A stretch of DNA of 64,000 nt from Saprospiraceae bacterium (lineage in GTDB: Bacteria > Bacteroidota > Bacteroidia > Chitinophagales > Saprospiraceae): assembly GCA_041392805.1 (NCBI GenBank), contig JAWKLJ010000001.1:4462501-4526500 (forward strand), in the 5' to 3' direction. The translations under genes and the position numbers were made by a program. Numbering within the stretch: position 1 is the stretch's first letter; every line of letters starts with the position of its first letter. Below the pieces are notes generated by a model, which saw nothing but the letters and a program-made list of their open reading frames with translations, was not told where the DNA came from and searched no databases. Positions 1 through 11,400 of this stretch are shown here, one piece after another.

Positions 1-1791
<1,791 letters not shown>

Positions 1792-1922
1792 TTTTTTTAT
1801 CTTTGTTTATAGCGCTTTAAACGAACTAGACAAGTTTATTTTCTCCCTTTCCTGTCAATAAAAAAAAACAAGTTGAGACAGTGGCAAGGTGATTAATCGC
1901 CTCACACCTCAGCTAAAGAATA

Positions 1923-2031
1923 ATTGGTGGCTATAGCAAGGGGGATCACCTCTTCCCATTCCGCACAGAGAAGTTAAGCCCCTTCGCGCCGATGGTACTG
2001 CCACTGGTGGGAGAGTAGGTCGCTGCCAATT
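1923..2031 (+). rRNA. 5S ribosomal RNA
   Basis: A ~109-nt segment follows the 23S gene after a ~130-nt spacer. It carries the 5S signatures CCCATTCCG and GAGAAGTTAAGCCC and ends with GGGAGAGTAGGTCGCTGCC. The 5' segment TTGGTGGC pairs with the 3' segment GCTGCCAA to close the molecule. A T-run follows at once. Ends are accurate to a few bases. Confidence 0.93.
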
Positions 2032-2078
2032 TTTTTTTCCTTTTTTCTTCTTCTTTATTCCAACGAATAGAAGAACAC

Positions 2079-2120
2079 GCACAGCCCGACTGTTTCTAAC
2101 AGCCGGGCTGTGCCGTTTTA
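2079..2120 (+). terminator. Intrinsic terminator of the rRNA operon
   Basis: A 16-bp stem with one mismatch (2079-2094 against 2098-2113; left arm starts GCACAGCCCG) has a very short loop and is followed by GTTTTA. It lies ~50 nt after the 5S gene and before the next gene's promoter candidate. Confidence 0.8.
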
Positions 2121-2176
2121 TGCCCTTCTGAAACATCATACTAGCCTCAAAACGCATAAGTTTTTCAATGAATTTT

Positions 2177-2207
2177 TTTGGTCTGCATTTATTTTACGAT
2201 ATATATG
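2177..2207 (+). promoter_or_regulatory. Candidate Bacteroidota-type promoter for the sigma factor gene
   Basis: TTTG at 2177-2180 is followed by 19 nt and TATATATG at 2200-2207. This matches the known Bacteroidota consensus TTTG-N19-TAnnTTTG with one mismatch. It would give a leader of ~85-110 nt. Assigned by pattern only. Confidence 0.45.
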
Positions 2208-2299
2208 TATCTTTTCGGAAATTTTGCGTCCCAAGAAGATACACAATTATTTTCCATTGACGCAATAAACTAATCAGTGTATTAACAATATCTAGGAAT

Positions 2300-2869
2300 T
2301 TGGAAAATACTTGTTCTAAAGAAATGAAAGATGCGGAGGTCATCCACGGATACCTCAAAAGCCAGGCTTCTATTTGTTTTAGCTTGCTTTATGAGCGTTA
2401 TGCTGGTAAGATTTATAGCAAATGCATTTCTTTATTAAAGGATGAAAGCTTAGCAAAGGACGCTACCCAGGAGATTTTCACCAAGATTTTTCTCAACCTG
2501 TCCAAGTTTGGCGAAAAGTCGAAGTTCTCTACCTGGGTCTATTCTATTACTTACAATTATTGTATCGACTTTTTGCGGCGCAAAAAGAAACAAGACATTT
2601 TCTCTGATGAAATGGAAAAAGCCCCTGATATAGTCGATGAGATTCCAGATGAGGCTTTGTATGATATGAATGTAGCACAGTTAAAGGAGGTATTGAAAAA
2701 TATCCCTGACGGGGATCGCACCATTCTGCTCATGAAATACCAAGATGATTTTTCTATTAAAGAAATAGCAGAAATCTTAGATAAGACAGAAAGTGCCGTG
2801 AAAATGCAGATCAAGCGTGCCAAAGAAAAAGCACAAAGGCTGAAAGAGGAATTATTTGTGAATTATTAA
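2300..2869 (+). CDS. RNA polymerase sigma factor, ECF/sigma-70 family
   Basis: This protein of ~189 residues would bind core RNA polymerase and direct it to a specific promoter set. A region 2 segment (about residues 25-95) contains DATQEIFTKIF and FSTWVYSITYN, and a region 4 helix-turn-helix (about 130-180) contains FSIKEIAEILDKTESAVKMQ. The size is normal for an ECF factor. The longest frame begins with TTG at 2300. An ATG at 2324 (MKDAEV) is an equally good start and neither has a strong ribosome site. A small proline-rich protein follows after 11 nt and an MscS-like protein after that, so they probably form one unit. No classical anti-sigma factor with a zinc-binding or transmembrane domain is adjacent. 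Confidence 0.9.
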   Translation: MENTCSKEMKDAEVIHGYLKSQASICFSLLYERYAGKIYSKCISLLKDESLAKDATQEIFTKIFLNLSKFGEKSKFSTWVYSITYNYCIDFLRRKKKQDIFSDEMEKAPDIVDEIPDEALYDMNVAQLKEVLKNIPDGDRTILLMKYQDDFSIKEIAEILDKTESAVKMQIKRAKEKAQRLKEELFVNY

Positions 2870-2880
2870 GCGGAGGTCGT

Positions 2881-3165
2881 ATGAACAATTTTCAACAATT
2901 ACTGAGTGATGATGAGGAAATTTATAAGGACCAACACGAAGAGATTCGCGTAAACTTGCAAAGTACTTTTGGGTTCTTCCGGTTTTTTGGACAAATCTTA
3001 GAGGTCTACCTTCCTCAAATGGTTGACGTGATTGTTATGGCATCAGGTGGAGAAGAACCGCCTCCTTTGCCTCCCCATTATGAACCACCTTCCTCCGGAG
3101 GGGACCCTGATTATCCCGGCCGCAAAGGCCCTGATAGTATTGACGATATTATACCTAGAACCTAA
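2881..3165 (+). CDS. Small proline-rich protein of unknown function
   Basis: This 94-residue product is not recognised. It starts 11 nt after the sigma factor stop, with GGAGG 6-10 nt upstream of ATG, an unusually good ribosome site for this organism. The N-terminal half is acidic then hydrophobic (FGFFRFFGQILEVYLPQMVDVIVM, about residues 31-54; amphipathic or membrane-touching). The C-terminal half is rich in Pro, Gly and Asp (EEPPPLPPHYEPP) and probably disordered. Its place directly behind an ECF sigma gene makes a sigma-modulating role possible, but no known anti-sigma domain is visible. Confidence 0.65.
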   Translation: MNNFQQLLSDDEEIYKDQHEEIRVNLQSTFGFFRFFGQILEVYLPQMVDVIVMASGGEEPPPLPPHYEPPSSGGDPDYPGRKGPDSIDDIIPRT

Positions 3166-3189
3166 TTTATATATCAAAATTTATTAAGA

Positions 3190-4020
3190 ATGATCCTATT
3201 GCAGATCCCCCAAGGTTCGTTGAATACGCTTCAGAAGCTACTTAGTGACTTGGTCGGCTTTTTACCCAACCTACTTGGTGCCATTCTCATTCTTCTTCTT
3301 GGTTGGATCGTAGCTAGAATTATTGCGAAGGTGCTGCAAAAGGTACTTAAGGCCATCAAGATAGACCGATTAGCAGAAAAGCTTAATGAGATTGAGTTGG
3401 TGGCAAAATCAAATATTGATATTGAACCGAGCAAGTTCCTTTCTAAATTGGTGTATTATATTTTAATGTTTATCTTTTTTATTGCAGCAACGGATGCACT
3501 CGGTATGCGGGTTGTATCGGATTTGATGAGCAACTTGCTAAATAACTTCTTGCCTAATGCATTGGCAGGCATTATTGTCTTTATCATTGGTATAATTGCT
3601 GCTGATTTTTTGAAAAAACTTATCAAAACAGCTTGTGATTCTCTCGCTATACCCGCTTCTAACCTCATCGCTAATGTGGTTTTTTACTTCGTTTTTCTTA
3701 ATGTATTGATTGTTACGCTAGCCCAAGTGGGAATAGATACAGGTTTTATGGAAACCAACTTATCTGTTATTTTAGCAGGTATCGTTTTGGCCTTTTCAAT
3801 TGGATATGGTTTGGCTTCAAAACCTGTGATGTCTAATTACCTCGCTTCTTTTTATAGTAAAGAAAAGGTACGGATTGGGGTAATTTTGCGGATCAATGGA
3901 ATGGAGGGAAAAGTTATTTCTATTGATAATGCTTCTATTGTCATACAAACGAAAGAATCAAAAGTGGTTGTTCCCTTGAGCCGTCTGAATACGGAAACCT
4001 TCGAAATTCTGGAGAAATAG
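3190..4020 (+). CDS. Small-conductance mechanosensitive channel-like membrane protein (MscS-related, conserved TM helix)
   Basis: This 276-residue integral membrane protein has about five hydrophobic segments (roughly residues 18-42, 90-108, 120-142, 155-180 and 190-212). The first has the pattern GAILILLLGWIVARIIAKVL, typical of the conserved TM-helix repeat found in MscS-like proteins. After the last membrane segment comes a short soluble beta-rich tail (KVRIGVILRINGMEGKVISI) resembling the MscS beta domain entrance. It lacks the large C-terminal vestibule. It begins 24 nt after the small proline-rich gene. A role in osmotic or membrane-tension response is inference from the family. Confidence 0.75.
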   Translation: MILLQIPQGSLNTLQKLLSDLVGFLPNLLGAILILLLGWIVARIIAKVLQKVLKAIKIDRLAEKLNEIELVAKSNIDIEPSKFLSKLVYYILMFIFFIAATDALGMRVVSDLMSNLLNNFLPNALAGIIVFIIGIIAADFLKKLIKTACDSLAIPASNLIANVVFYFVFLNVLIVTLAQVGIDTGFMETNLSVILAGIVLAFSIGYGLASKPVMSNYLASFYSKEKVRIGVILRINGMEGKVISIDNASIVIQTKESKVVVPLSRLNTETFEILEK

Positions 4021-4136
4021 GTAGTATTTCAATAATGTCGCGCTTATAATTTAATTCCCCACCCTAATAAATAACCATTTCGGCGATCTCCCTTTCTATT
4101 CATTTTTCTTATCTTTCGGAAAATTAAAATCGCCCT

Positions 4137-6950
4137 ATGTCTGAGAAGAAATTATTCCTACTCGACGGTCATGCTTTAGTTTATCGTGCACATTTTGCCT
4201 TTATAACCCGTCCTTTGATCAATTCCAAAGGAATAAATACTTCCGCAATGACGGGTTTTACCCGTACCTTATGGGATTTGATTCGCAATGAAAACCCTAC
4301 CCATTTAGCTGTTGCTTTCGACCCCTCGGGTCCTACCTTCCGGCATGAGATGTATGAACCCTATAAAGCCAATAGAGAAGAACAACCGGATGATATTAAA
4401 ATGGCTTTTCCCTATATCGAAAGAATTGTAAAGGGATTCAAGATTCCTATTATTTCTTTACCAGGTTATGAAGCGGATGATGCGATTGGAACCCTGTCCA
4501 AGCAAGCCGAAAAAGAAGGCTTTAAGGTGTATATGGTTACGCCTGATAAAGATTATGCGCAATTGGTATCAGAGAATATATTTATGTATAAGCCATCCCG
4601 ACAAGGTAATGGAGTTGATATATTGGGCGTAAAGGAAGTTTGCGAAAGCTGGGATATCAAAAGAGTGGATCAGGTGATAGATATGCTGGGGTTAATGGGG
4701 GATAGTGTGGATAACATTCCAGGTATTCCGGGCATTGGGCAAAAAACAGCGGCTAAATTATTAGCTGAATTTGATACGGTGGAAGAGCTCATAGAGCGAT
4801 CGAATGAGTTAAAAGGAAAGCAAAAAGAAAAGGTGCAGGAATTTGCGGAACAGGGCTTATTGTCAAAAACATTAGCCAGAATAGACCTGGAAGTTCCGAT
4901 TCAATTTGACGCCAAATCTTACGAAATTGAGCCGTTTGATCGGGAAATGCTTTCTGAAGTATTTAAGGAATTAGAATTTAGAAGTCTGGCCAAGCAGATT
5001 TTGGGAGAAGGGGAGGAGGAAGAGCCAAGTAATGTAGCTGCTCCTACGGGGGCGGGTACACAAGGCACTCTTTTTGAACTACCTGCAATAGCTGAGCCAG
5101 TATCTTCTGCCCTGCCCAAACATGCAATAGCAGAAAATGATATTAATAACACCCCCCATACCTATCATTTGGTAGACGATGTGTCTAAACAGGCAGAGCT
5201 GATTCGATTATTAGAACAGCAAAGCAGTTTTTGTTTTGATACTGAGACAACAGGGATTGATGCCAATGAGGCAGAAATCGTAGGCATGTCCTTTGCCGTT
5301 AAAGCAAGAGAAGCTTATTACGTTCCTCTCCCGAAAAAAAGAGAAGAAGCACTTGCTATAATGCAAAAGTTTAAGCCTGTTTTCGAGAATGAGCAGATTG
5401 AAAAAGTCGGGCAAAATATTAAATACGATGCTATTATCCTGAAGTGGTATGGTATAGAATTGAAGGGGACTTATTTTGATACGATGGTCGTTCATTATTT
5501 GATCGAACCAGAGCTTCGTCACAATATGGATTACCTCGCCGAGACCTATTTACAATATAAACCAGTGTCTATCACCTCGCTGATCGGTAAAAAAGGGAAG
5601 GGGCAATTGACGATGCGTGATGTAAACTTAGAAAAGGTAAAAGAATACGCTGCAGAAGATGCTGATATTACCTGGCAATTAAAAGAATTTTTAGCACCCC
5701 ATTTAAAAACAGAAGGGCTGGAAGATTTGTATAAAAAAATGGAAGCTCCGTTGATCAAAGTGTTAGTTGACTTGGAATATGAAGGGGTGCGTATAGATGG
5801 CGATTTTTTAACGGCGTATTCCAAAGAACTCGCTATCGAAGTGGACGAATCGGAGAAGGCGGTGTATGAAATGGCTGGCTTGCGATTCAACATGGCTTCA
5901 CCGAAACAAGTGGGAGAAGTCTTGTTTGACAAACTAAAAATTCCCTACCGTTGGCAAAAAACCAAGACGGGCCAATATGCAACGAATGAAGAAAAATTAG
6001 CGGAACTTGCAAAGGATCATCCTATCGTCAATAATATTCTCAAGCACAGGGGCCTTTCAAAGTTAAAATCGACTTATGTAGATGCATTGCCCAAAATGAT
6101 TAACCCGCGCACGGGGCGGATTCATAGTTCCTTCAACCAGGCATTGGCTGCTACGGGCCGCCTTAGCTCTCAGAACCCCAATTTGCAAAACATTCCTATC
6201 CGTACACCCCAGGGCGCCAAGGTCAGAGAAGCCTTCATCCCACGTGATGAAAACTACGTCTTAATGGCTGCTGATTATTCACAAATTGAACTTCGGATCA
6301 TTGCTGAAATAAGTGGGGATGAAGCGATGTTAGAGGCATTCAATGCAGGTCAGGATATCCATAGTGCAACGGCCGCTCGCGTCTTTGGTGTTCCATATGA
6401 CGAAGTGGACAAAGAGCAACGCTATAGAGCTAAAACAGTCAATTTTAGTATTGTATATGGTGCAGGAGCAACCAATTTGTCTCAACAGTTGGATATAAAA
6501 AGAGCAGAGGCCAAGGAATTGATTGAGAATTACTTCAAACAGTACCAGGGGCTGAAACAATATATGGATGAAACCGTAGAATTTGCCCGAAAGAATGGCT
6601 ATGTTACGACACTCAGTGGCCGAAAACGTTATATCAGAGACATCAATTCTAAAAGCTCTTTGGAAAGAAGCAATGCCGAACGAATAGCGATTAATACCCC
6701 CATTCAAGGGACAGCTGCAGACCTTATTAAGCTGGCCATGATTGATATTCATAAGGTGCTAAAAGAAGGTAATTATCGGACCAAAATGATTTTACAGGTG
6801 CATGATGAATTGGTTTTCGATGCACACAAAGCGGAAGTGGATGTCTTACAACCGATTATCGCCGAAAAAATGAAAAATGCCATGACAGGTTTAAAGGTGC
6901 CTATACTTGTTGGCATCGACACAGGAAACAATTGGTTGGAGGCACATTGA
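4137..6950 (+). CDS. polA: DNA polymerase I
   Basis: This 937-residue, full-length family A polymerase removes RNA primers and fills gaps in replication and repair. The N-terminal 5'-3' exonuclease (about residues 1-290) has LFLLDGHALVYRAHFA, GYEADDAIGTL and the helix-hairpin-helix GIPGIGQKTAAKL. The 3'-5' proofreading domain (about 340-530) has an intact exo I motif, FCFDTETTG, and AAEDADITWQL at exo III. The polymerase domain (about 560-937) has SSQNPNLQNIPIR, motif A AADYSQIELRIIAE, motif B RAKTVNFSIVYG and motif C QVHDELVF. All catalytic acidic residues are present. The ATG at 4137 follows a 116-nt gap after the MscS-like gene. Confidence 0.98.
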   Translation: MSEKKLFLLDGHALVYRAHFAFITRPLINSKGINTSAMTGFTRTLWDLIRNENPTHLAVAFDPSGPTFRHEMYEPYKANREEQPDDIKMAFPYIERIVKGFKIPIISLPGYEADDAIGTLSKQAEKEGFKVYMVTPDKDYAQLVSENIFMYKPSRQGNGVDILGVKEVCESWDIKRVDQVIDMLGLMGDSVDNIPGIPGIGQKTAAKLLAEFDTVEELIERSNELKGKQKEKVQEFAEQGLLSKTLARIDLEVPIQFDAKSYEIEPFDREMLSEVFKELEFRSLAKQILGEGEEEEPSNVAAPTGAGTQGTLFELPAIAEPVSSALPKHAIAENDINNTPHTYHLVDDVSKQAELIRLLEQQSSFCFDTETTGIDANEAEIVGMSFAVKAREAYYVPLPKKREEALAIMQKFKPVFENEQIEKVGQNIKYDAIILKWYGIELKGTYFDTMVVHYLIEPELRHNMDYLAETYLQYKPVSITSLIGKKGKGQLTMRDVNLEKVKEYAAEDADITWQLKEFLAPHLKTEGLEDLYKKMEAPLIKVLVDLEYEGVRIDGDFLTAYSKELAIEVDESEKAVYEMAGLRFNMASPKQVGEVLFDKLKIPYRWQKTKTGQYATNEEKLAELAKDHPIVNNILKHRGLSKLKSTYVDALPKMINPRTGRIHSSFNQALAATGRLSSQNPNLQNIPIRTPQGAKVREAFIPRDENYVLMAADYSQIELRIIAEISGDEAMLEAFNAGQDIHSATAARVFGVPYDEVDKEQRYRAKTVNFSIVYGAGATNLSQQLDIKRAEAKELIENYFKQYQGLKQYMDETVEFARKNGYVTTLSGRKRYIRDINSKSSLERSNAERIAINTPIQGTAADLIKLAMIDIHKVLKEGNYRTKMILQVHDELVFDAHKAEVDVLQPIIAEKMKNAMTGLKVPILVGIDTGNNWLEAH

Positions 6951-7001
6951 TGCGGAAGGAGAAAGCATTCGTACAGAAATTATGATCAAAAGACCTAAGT
7001 A

Positions 7002-7934
7002 ATGAAGCTTGCAAACCCTATTGCCGTTTCGGAAATTGCCATAAAATACAATGCAAAACTGATTGGCAGTGAAAAAATAACTGCCAAAGGCATCAATCAA
7101 GTCCATTTAGCTGAAAAAGGCGATATTATTTTTGTTGATATTGATAAGTATTATGACAAAGCGCTCAAATCAAATGCGTCGGTTATACTTATCAACAAAT
7201 TGCTAAAAGCCCCAAGGAATAAAGCTTTGTTATATTGCAAGGATCCTTTTGAGGTGTATAACCAACTCGTATTAGCAGAACGCCCCTTTGTGCCCCTAAC
7301 GCAAGCGATAAGTGAGACCGCTGAGATTCATCCTACGGCGATTTTGGAACCCAACGTCATCATTGGGCATCATGTAAAGATTGGGGCGCATTCCTACATT
7401 CAAGCGAATGTGACCATTGGCGAACATACCGTTATTGGCGAACATGTCACCGTTCAGTCTGGTGTTGTGATCGGATCAGATGCTTTTTATTACAAAAAGA
7501 CAAAGGAAGGTTATCGGAAATGGCGATCTGGCGGGAGGGTGGTTATTCATGACCGTGTAGAAATTGGGGCGGCAAGTACGATCAATAGAGGTGTCTCAGG
7601 AGATACTGTAATTGGAGAAGGTACTAAGCTGGACTGCCAGGTACAGGTTGGGCATGAAGTGCAGATTGGGAAACATTGCCTCATTGCAGCCCAGGTAGGG
7701 ATAAGTGGAAATACACAGATAGGAAATGACGTAACTATATATGGGCAAGTAGGTATTGTCCAAAATTTGGTAATAGGGGATAAAGTGACCATTTTGGGAC
7801 AATCGGGGGTCTCCAAAGACCTGGAAAGTGGGAAAACTTATTTTGGATCTCCTGCTGGAGAAGCGCGTGGTATGTATAAAGAAATGGCAGCCCTTCGCCA
7901 TTTGCCGGAATTCTTTGCCCTTTATTATCGATAA
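7002..7934 (+). CDS. LpxD-like UDP-3-O-acylglucosamine N-acyltransferase (left-handed beta-helix)
   Basis: This 310-residue protein has an N-terminal uridine-binding-like domain (about 1-100) and a long run of hexapeptide repeats (about 105-285, such as TVIGEHVTVQSGVVIGSDAF), which fold as a left-handed beta-helix. LpxD adds the second fatty acid to UDP-glucosamine in lipid A synthesis. A histidine in QVGHEVQIG lies where the LpxD catalytic base is expected. Bacteroidota often carry a second LpxD-like paralogue apart from the main lpx cluster. The isolated position behind polA, without lpxC, fabZ or lpxA, fits such a paralogue, so the exact substrate is uncertain. Confidence 0.8.
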   Translation: MKLANPIAVSEIAIKYNAKLIGSEKITAKGINQVHLAEKGDIIFVDIDKYYDKALKSNASVILINKLLKAPRNKALLYCKDPFEVYNQLVLAERPFVPLTQAISETAEIHPTAILEPNVIIGHHVKIGAHSYIQANVTIGEHTVIGEHVTVQSGVVIGSDAFYYKKTKEGYRKWRSGGRVVIHDRVEIGAASTINRGVSGDTVIGEGTKLDCQVQVGHEVQIGKHCLIAAQVGISGNTQIGNDVTIYGQVGIVQNLVIGDKVTILGQSGVSKDLESGKTYFGSPAGEARGMYKEMAALRHLPEFFALYYR

Positions 7935-8449
7935 TAACGTATTTGTTTTATTTTATGTATTTATATCTTGTTATGTGATGATTAAATAGTTATAAATATT
8001 GTAAAGTGTCGAAAAAAAAAGTGTCATCTTAGCGCTATTTTGAATAAAAATATTATTTTTACACTACCCTTTAATACAAAATAACCTAAGATTCAAGCAC
8101 AACTTTCGAGTGCATTCTAATTGTGTTTGAAACCCAAGCAAATCGTTAGTTAAATATTTTTTTATATCTACCCTACCTATGACAATGGTAATTGTCACAG
8201 CTTTTTTGTTAAGATTTGTAACCTTTTATTCGAGGTTTTAGTATAGAAGAGAACCTTCTTAGCAATTAGTCTAATCACACAAGAACAATGTTTCTTCTCC
8301 CCCCTTACACCTAATTCCGCAGGAATACCATGCGGTCTAGCGTCATATGCATGATGTTACTACCGCATTGATACACTATAGGCTTGTTACTTTTAGGTAG
8401 CATTCAAGTCAAATATACCATGATCTCAAAACACAATAAAATGGACATT
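7935..8449 (+). other. AT-rich intergenic leader before the giant surface-protein gene
   Basis: No gene is seen here. A perfect inverted repeat TGACAAT-GGTA-ATTGTCA lies at 8180-8197 and is followed by CAGCTTTTTTG. It could be an operator or a weak leader terminator for the very large downstream gene. No convincing TTTG-N19-TAnnTTTG promoter was found by eye. Confidence 0.5.
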
Positions 8450-11400
8450 ATGAGGAAATTTTTTACCTATCTCGCAGGATTTTTCATAACCCTGTTTTCC
8501 TTTTCACCATTGGCGGCCCAAGGACTATGGCCAGGAGATATTAACAATAACGGCCTGGTAAATGGCGTAGATATGTTATGCTGGGGCGTAAGTTATGACC
8601 ATACAGGTCCTGCAAGACAGGTGAATTCCGTTTTTTGGCAGCAATACTCACTTCCAATCTTATGGGATCGCAATTTTCCTGGTGGTACAAACTATTGTTA
8701 TGCTGATTGCAACGGGGATGGTTGGATTACCGGCATAGACCTAAACCTAGGAATAAAGGCAAACTATGGCAAAACACATGGTACTCCTCAGTTAGATGAC
8801 TATCGCTTTGGCGTCATTAATGTTGACCCTTTATTGCATATAAAACCTAAAAGTGAGACGGGAACATTAGGAAATCGTATTGTGTATGAGGTTTTTTTAG
8901 GAAACGAATCCCTTCCTGTTAATAATTTCTACGGGATTACTTTTATTCTAAGCTATGACAAAAATTTGGTAAAGAATAATGCAGCTACCTTCGATGTCGT
9001 TGAAAATCCGTGGTTTGCAAGAATAGCGGGTACTTCCAGTTACGATTATCGTTGGGAGTCTTTTTGGAATAATGACCAAAACTATGGGGCGATAGAAGTT
9101 ACCTTGTTTAAATATGATAAAATTAACATGGCGGGTTTTGGAAAATTAGGTGAATTTTCTGTTGTCTTAAATGACAATGTAAACATCAATTTACCTGCGG
9201 GCCTAGATGTGAATGTTGATGCGGTTATGATGGTTGGAAATAATATGACTATTTATCCGGTGGCTACAAAAGTTGGTGAAGTTATATTATCAGGAGGAGG
9301 CAACGGTTCTAACTGTCCCAATACCGTGGATCCTGTTTGTGGGAGCAATGGTGTCACCTATATCAATAGCTGTTATGCAGAAGCAGCTGGCATCACGGAT
9401 TATACGCCAGGGGTTTGTTATTCGGACTGTATTGATCCGAGTCAAATGAATGCTGATGTGGTTTGTCCTACCGTTTATGAGCCTGTTTGCGGGTGTAATA
9501 GCATTACCTATATGAATGCTTGTGAGGCGGATGCAAATGGCGTTATCTCATATACACAAGGGCCCTGTAGCAATAATTCAGGGTGTTATGATCCTGTTTA
9601 TGTGGTTACAACCACAGGGACAAACGTTGACTATTCAAGCGGTGCAATAAGCCTAAATTGTGGAGATACCTATGATCCTGTTTGTGGTTGTAATGGTATT
9701 ACTTACAGAAACGCCTGCTATGCCGAAGCAAGTGGTATTACTTTTTATACCCAAGGAACTTGCAATAATACTTGTGTGGATCCATGGGCTATGGACCCTG
9801 ACCCTGTGTGTACGCAAGTATACGCACCAGTATGTGGTTGTAATGGTGTTACTTATCCAAATGAATGTACGGCCAATGCGGCAGGGGTAGTCTCCTTCAC
9901 CAATGGTGCGTGTGGGATTAGTTCTCCCTGGTGTCTAGAGGCTACGCAGGTTCAATGTGGCGATTTTCTGGCATATGAGACGACAGTCGGAGCCGGCAAT
10001 CAAATCCAAAATTATCCAGGTTGTTCTTCTGGAAGTTTTAAAGGCCCAGATAAGGTTTATGTTATTCACAAAAGTTCAGCAGGTGATTTACAGATTGGCC
10101 TGGAAATCATCACACCCGGATTGGATTTGGACTTATTCCTATTGAAAGGGAGTTGTGATCAGGTGACTTGTATTAAAGCAAGCTTGACGAATAATTCAAT
10201 GACCAATAATGAAGGCATCATTCTAGAAGATGCACCTATTGGGACCTATTATATTGTAGTGGATGCAGAGCATGCCAATGCTGCTGGTGCTTTCCGGCTC
10301 GAAGTGAATTGTGGTTATCTCTATTGCGGTGATGCCGTCGCTTTAAATTGTGGAGTGCCTTATTATGGTAACAATAACGAAGGCGAAGATAATGTATCCT
10401 TGTATGGCTGTGATGGCAATATCCTAAATGTAGAAAATAATGGACCAGAGATGGTTCACCATTTCACCCTCACCGCGCCAGGACCCGTAGAAATTAGCTT
10501 GAGTAACTTATCTGCTAACTTAGAGTTGTTCCTTTTGCGTTCATGCGATAGAGGCGATTGCATAGACTTTAGCCAAAATCCAGGTTCCAACAGTGAACAT
10601 ATTAGTGCCTATCTGCAAGCAGGGACTTATTATGTGGTGGTAGATGGTTATAATGGTGCTGCTTGTGATTATCGCCTAGTGGTGGAATGTGAATCTCCGT
10701 GTGATTTTGAACTAACCAGTGTGACTAGCACTGGGGCTTCTTGTGGTCAAAGCGATGGTACTATTACGCTTACCTCAGCAGGTGGTTCGCCTGCCTATTT
10801 GGTATATTATGATGGCCCGGTTTCGGGTAGTTTTAGTACGAATGCAAGTACTTGTACCATTTCTCATTTGCCCCCTGGCACCTATAACATAAAGAAGATC
10901 GATACCAATGGCTGCGAAGATACTGCAACGATTGAGGTTCCGTCTTCAGGCGGCCTATCCGTTTGGTTGGAAGGGAATGATGCGGTATGTGGCGAAGCAG
11001 GATCTATTCATGTGACCGTGGAGAATGGCACGGCACCTTATAATGTTTATGTCAGTGGCCCTGAAACAGCGACATTAGTTTCTAATTCCTATAGTTTCAA
11101 CCTCAACAACTTATGGGCTGGTCAGTATACCGTCTACATTAAGGATGCGAATGGTTGTACCGATTCCAAAACGGTTACAATTGAACAGACGAGTAGTAAT
11201 TTCAATTTCACAACCATTCCTACCCCTGCAAGTTGCGGGGGTGCTGGATCCATAAAAGTGGTGACACACAATGGCACGGCACCCTATTATATCCATTTGT
11301 CAGGCCCAGTAAGTGGTAGTGCTCAAACCAATCTTTCCAGTTTCACACTGGTGGATCTTCCTGGAGGCACCTATACCTTAACCATAGAAGATGGCAACTG

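Noticed and set aside
7002..7934. Serine acetyltransferase or sugar acetyltransferase
   Set aside because: Hexapeptide repeats alone would allow it, but the N-terminal domain and length fit LpxD better.
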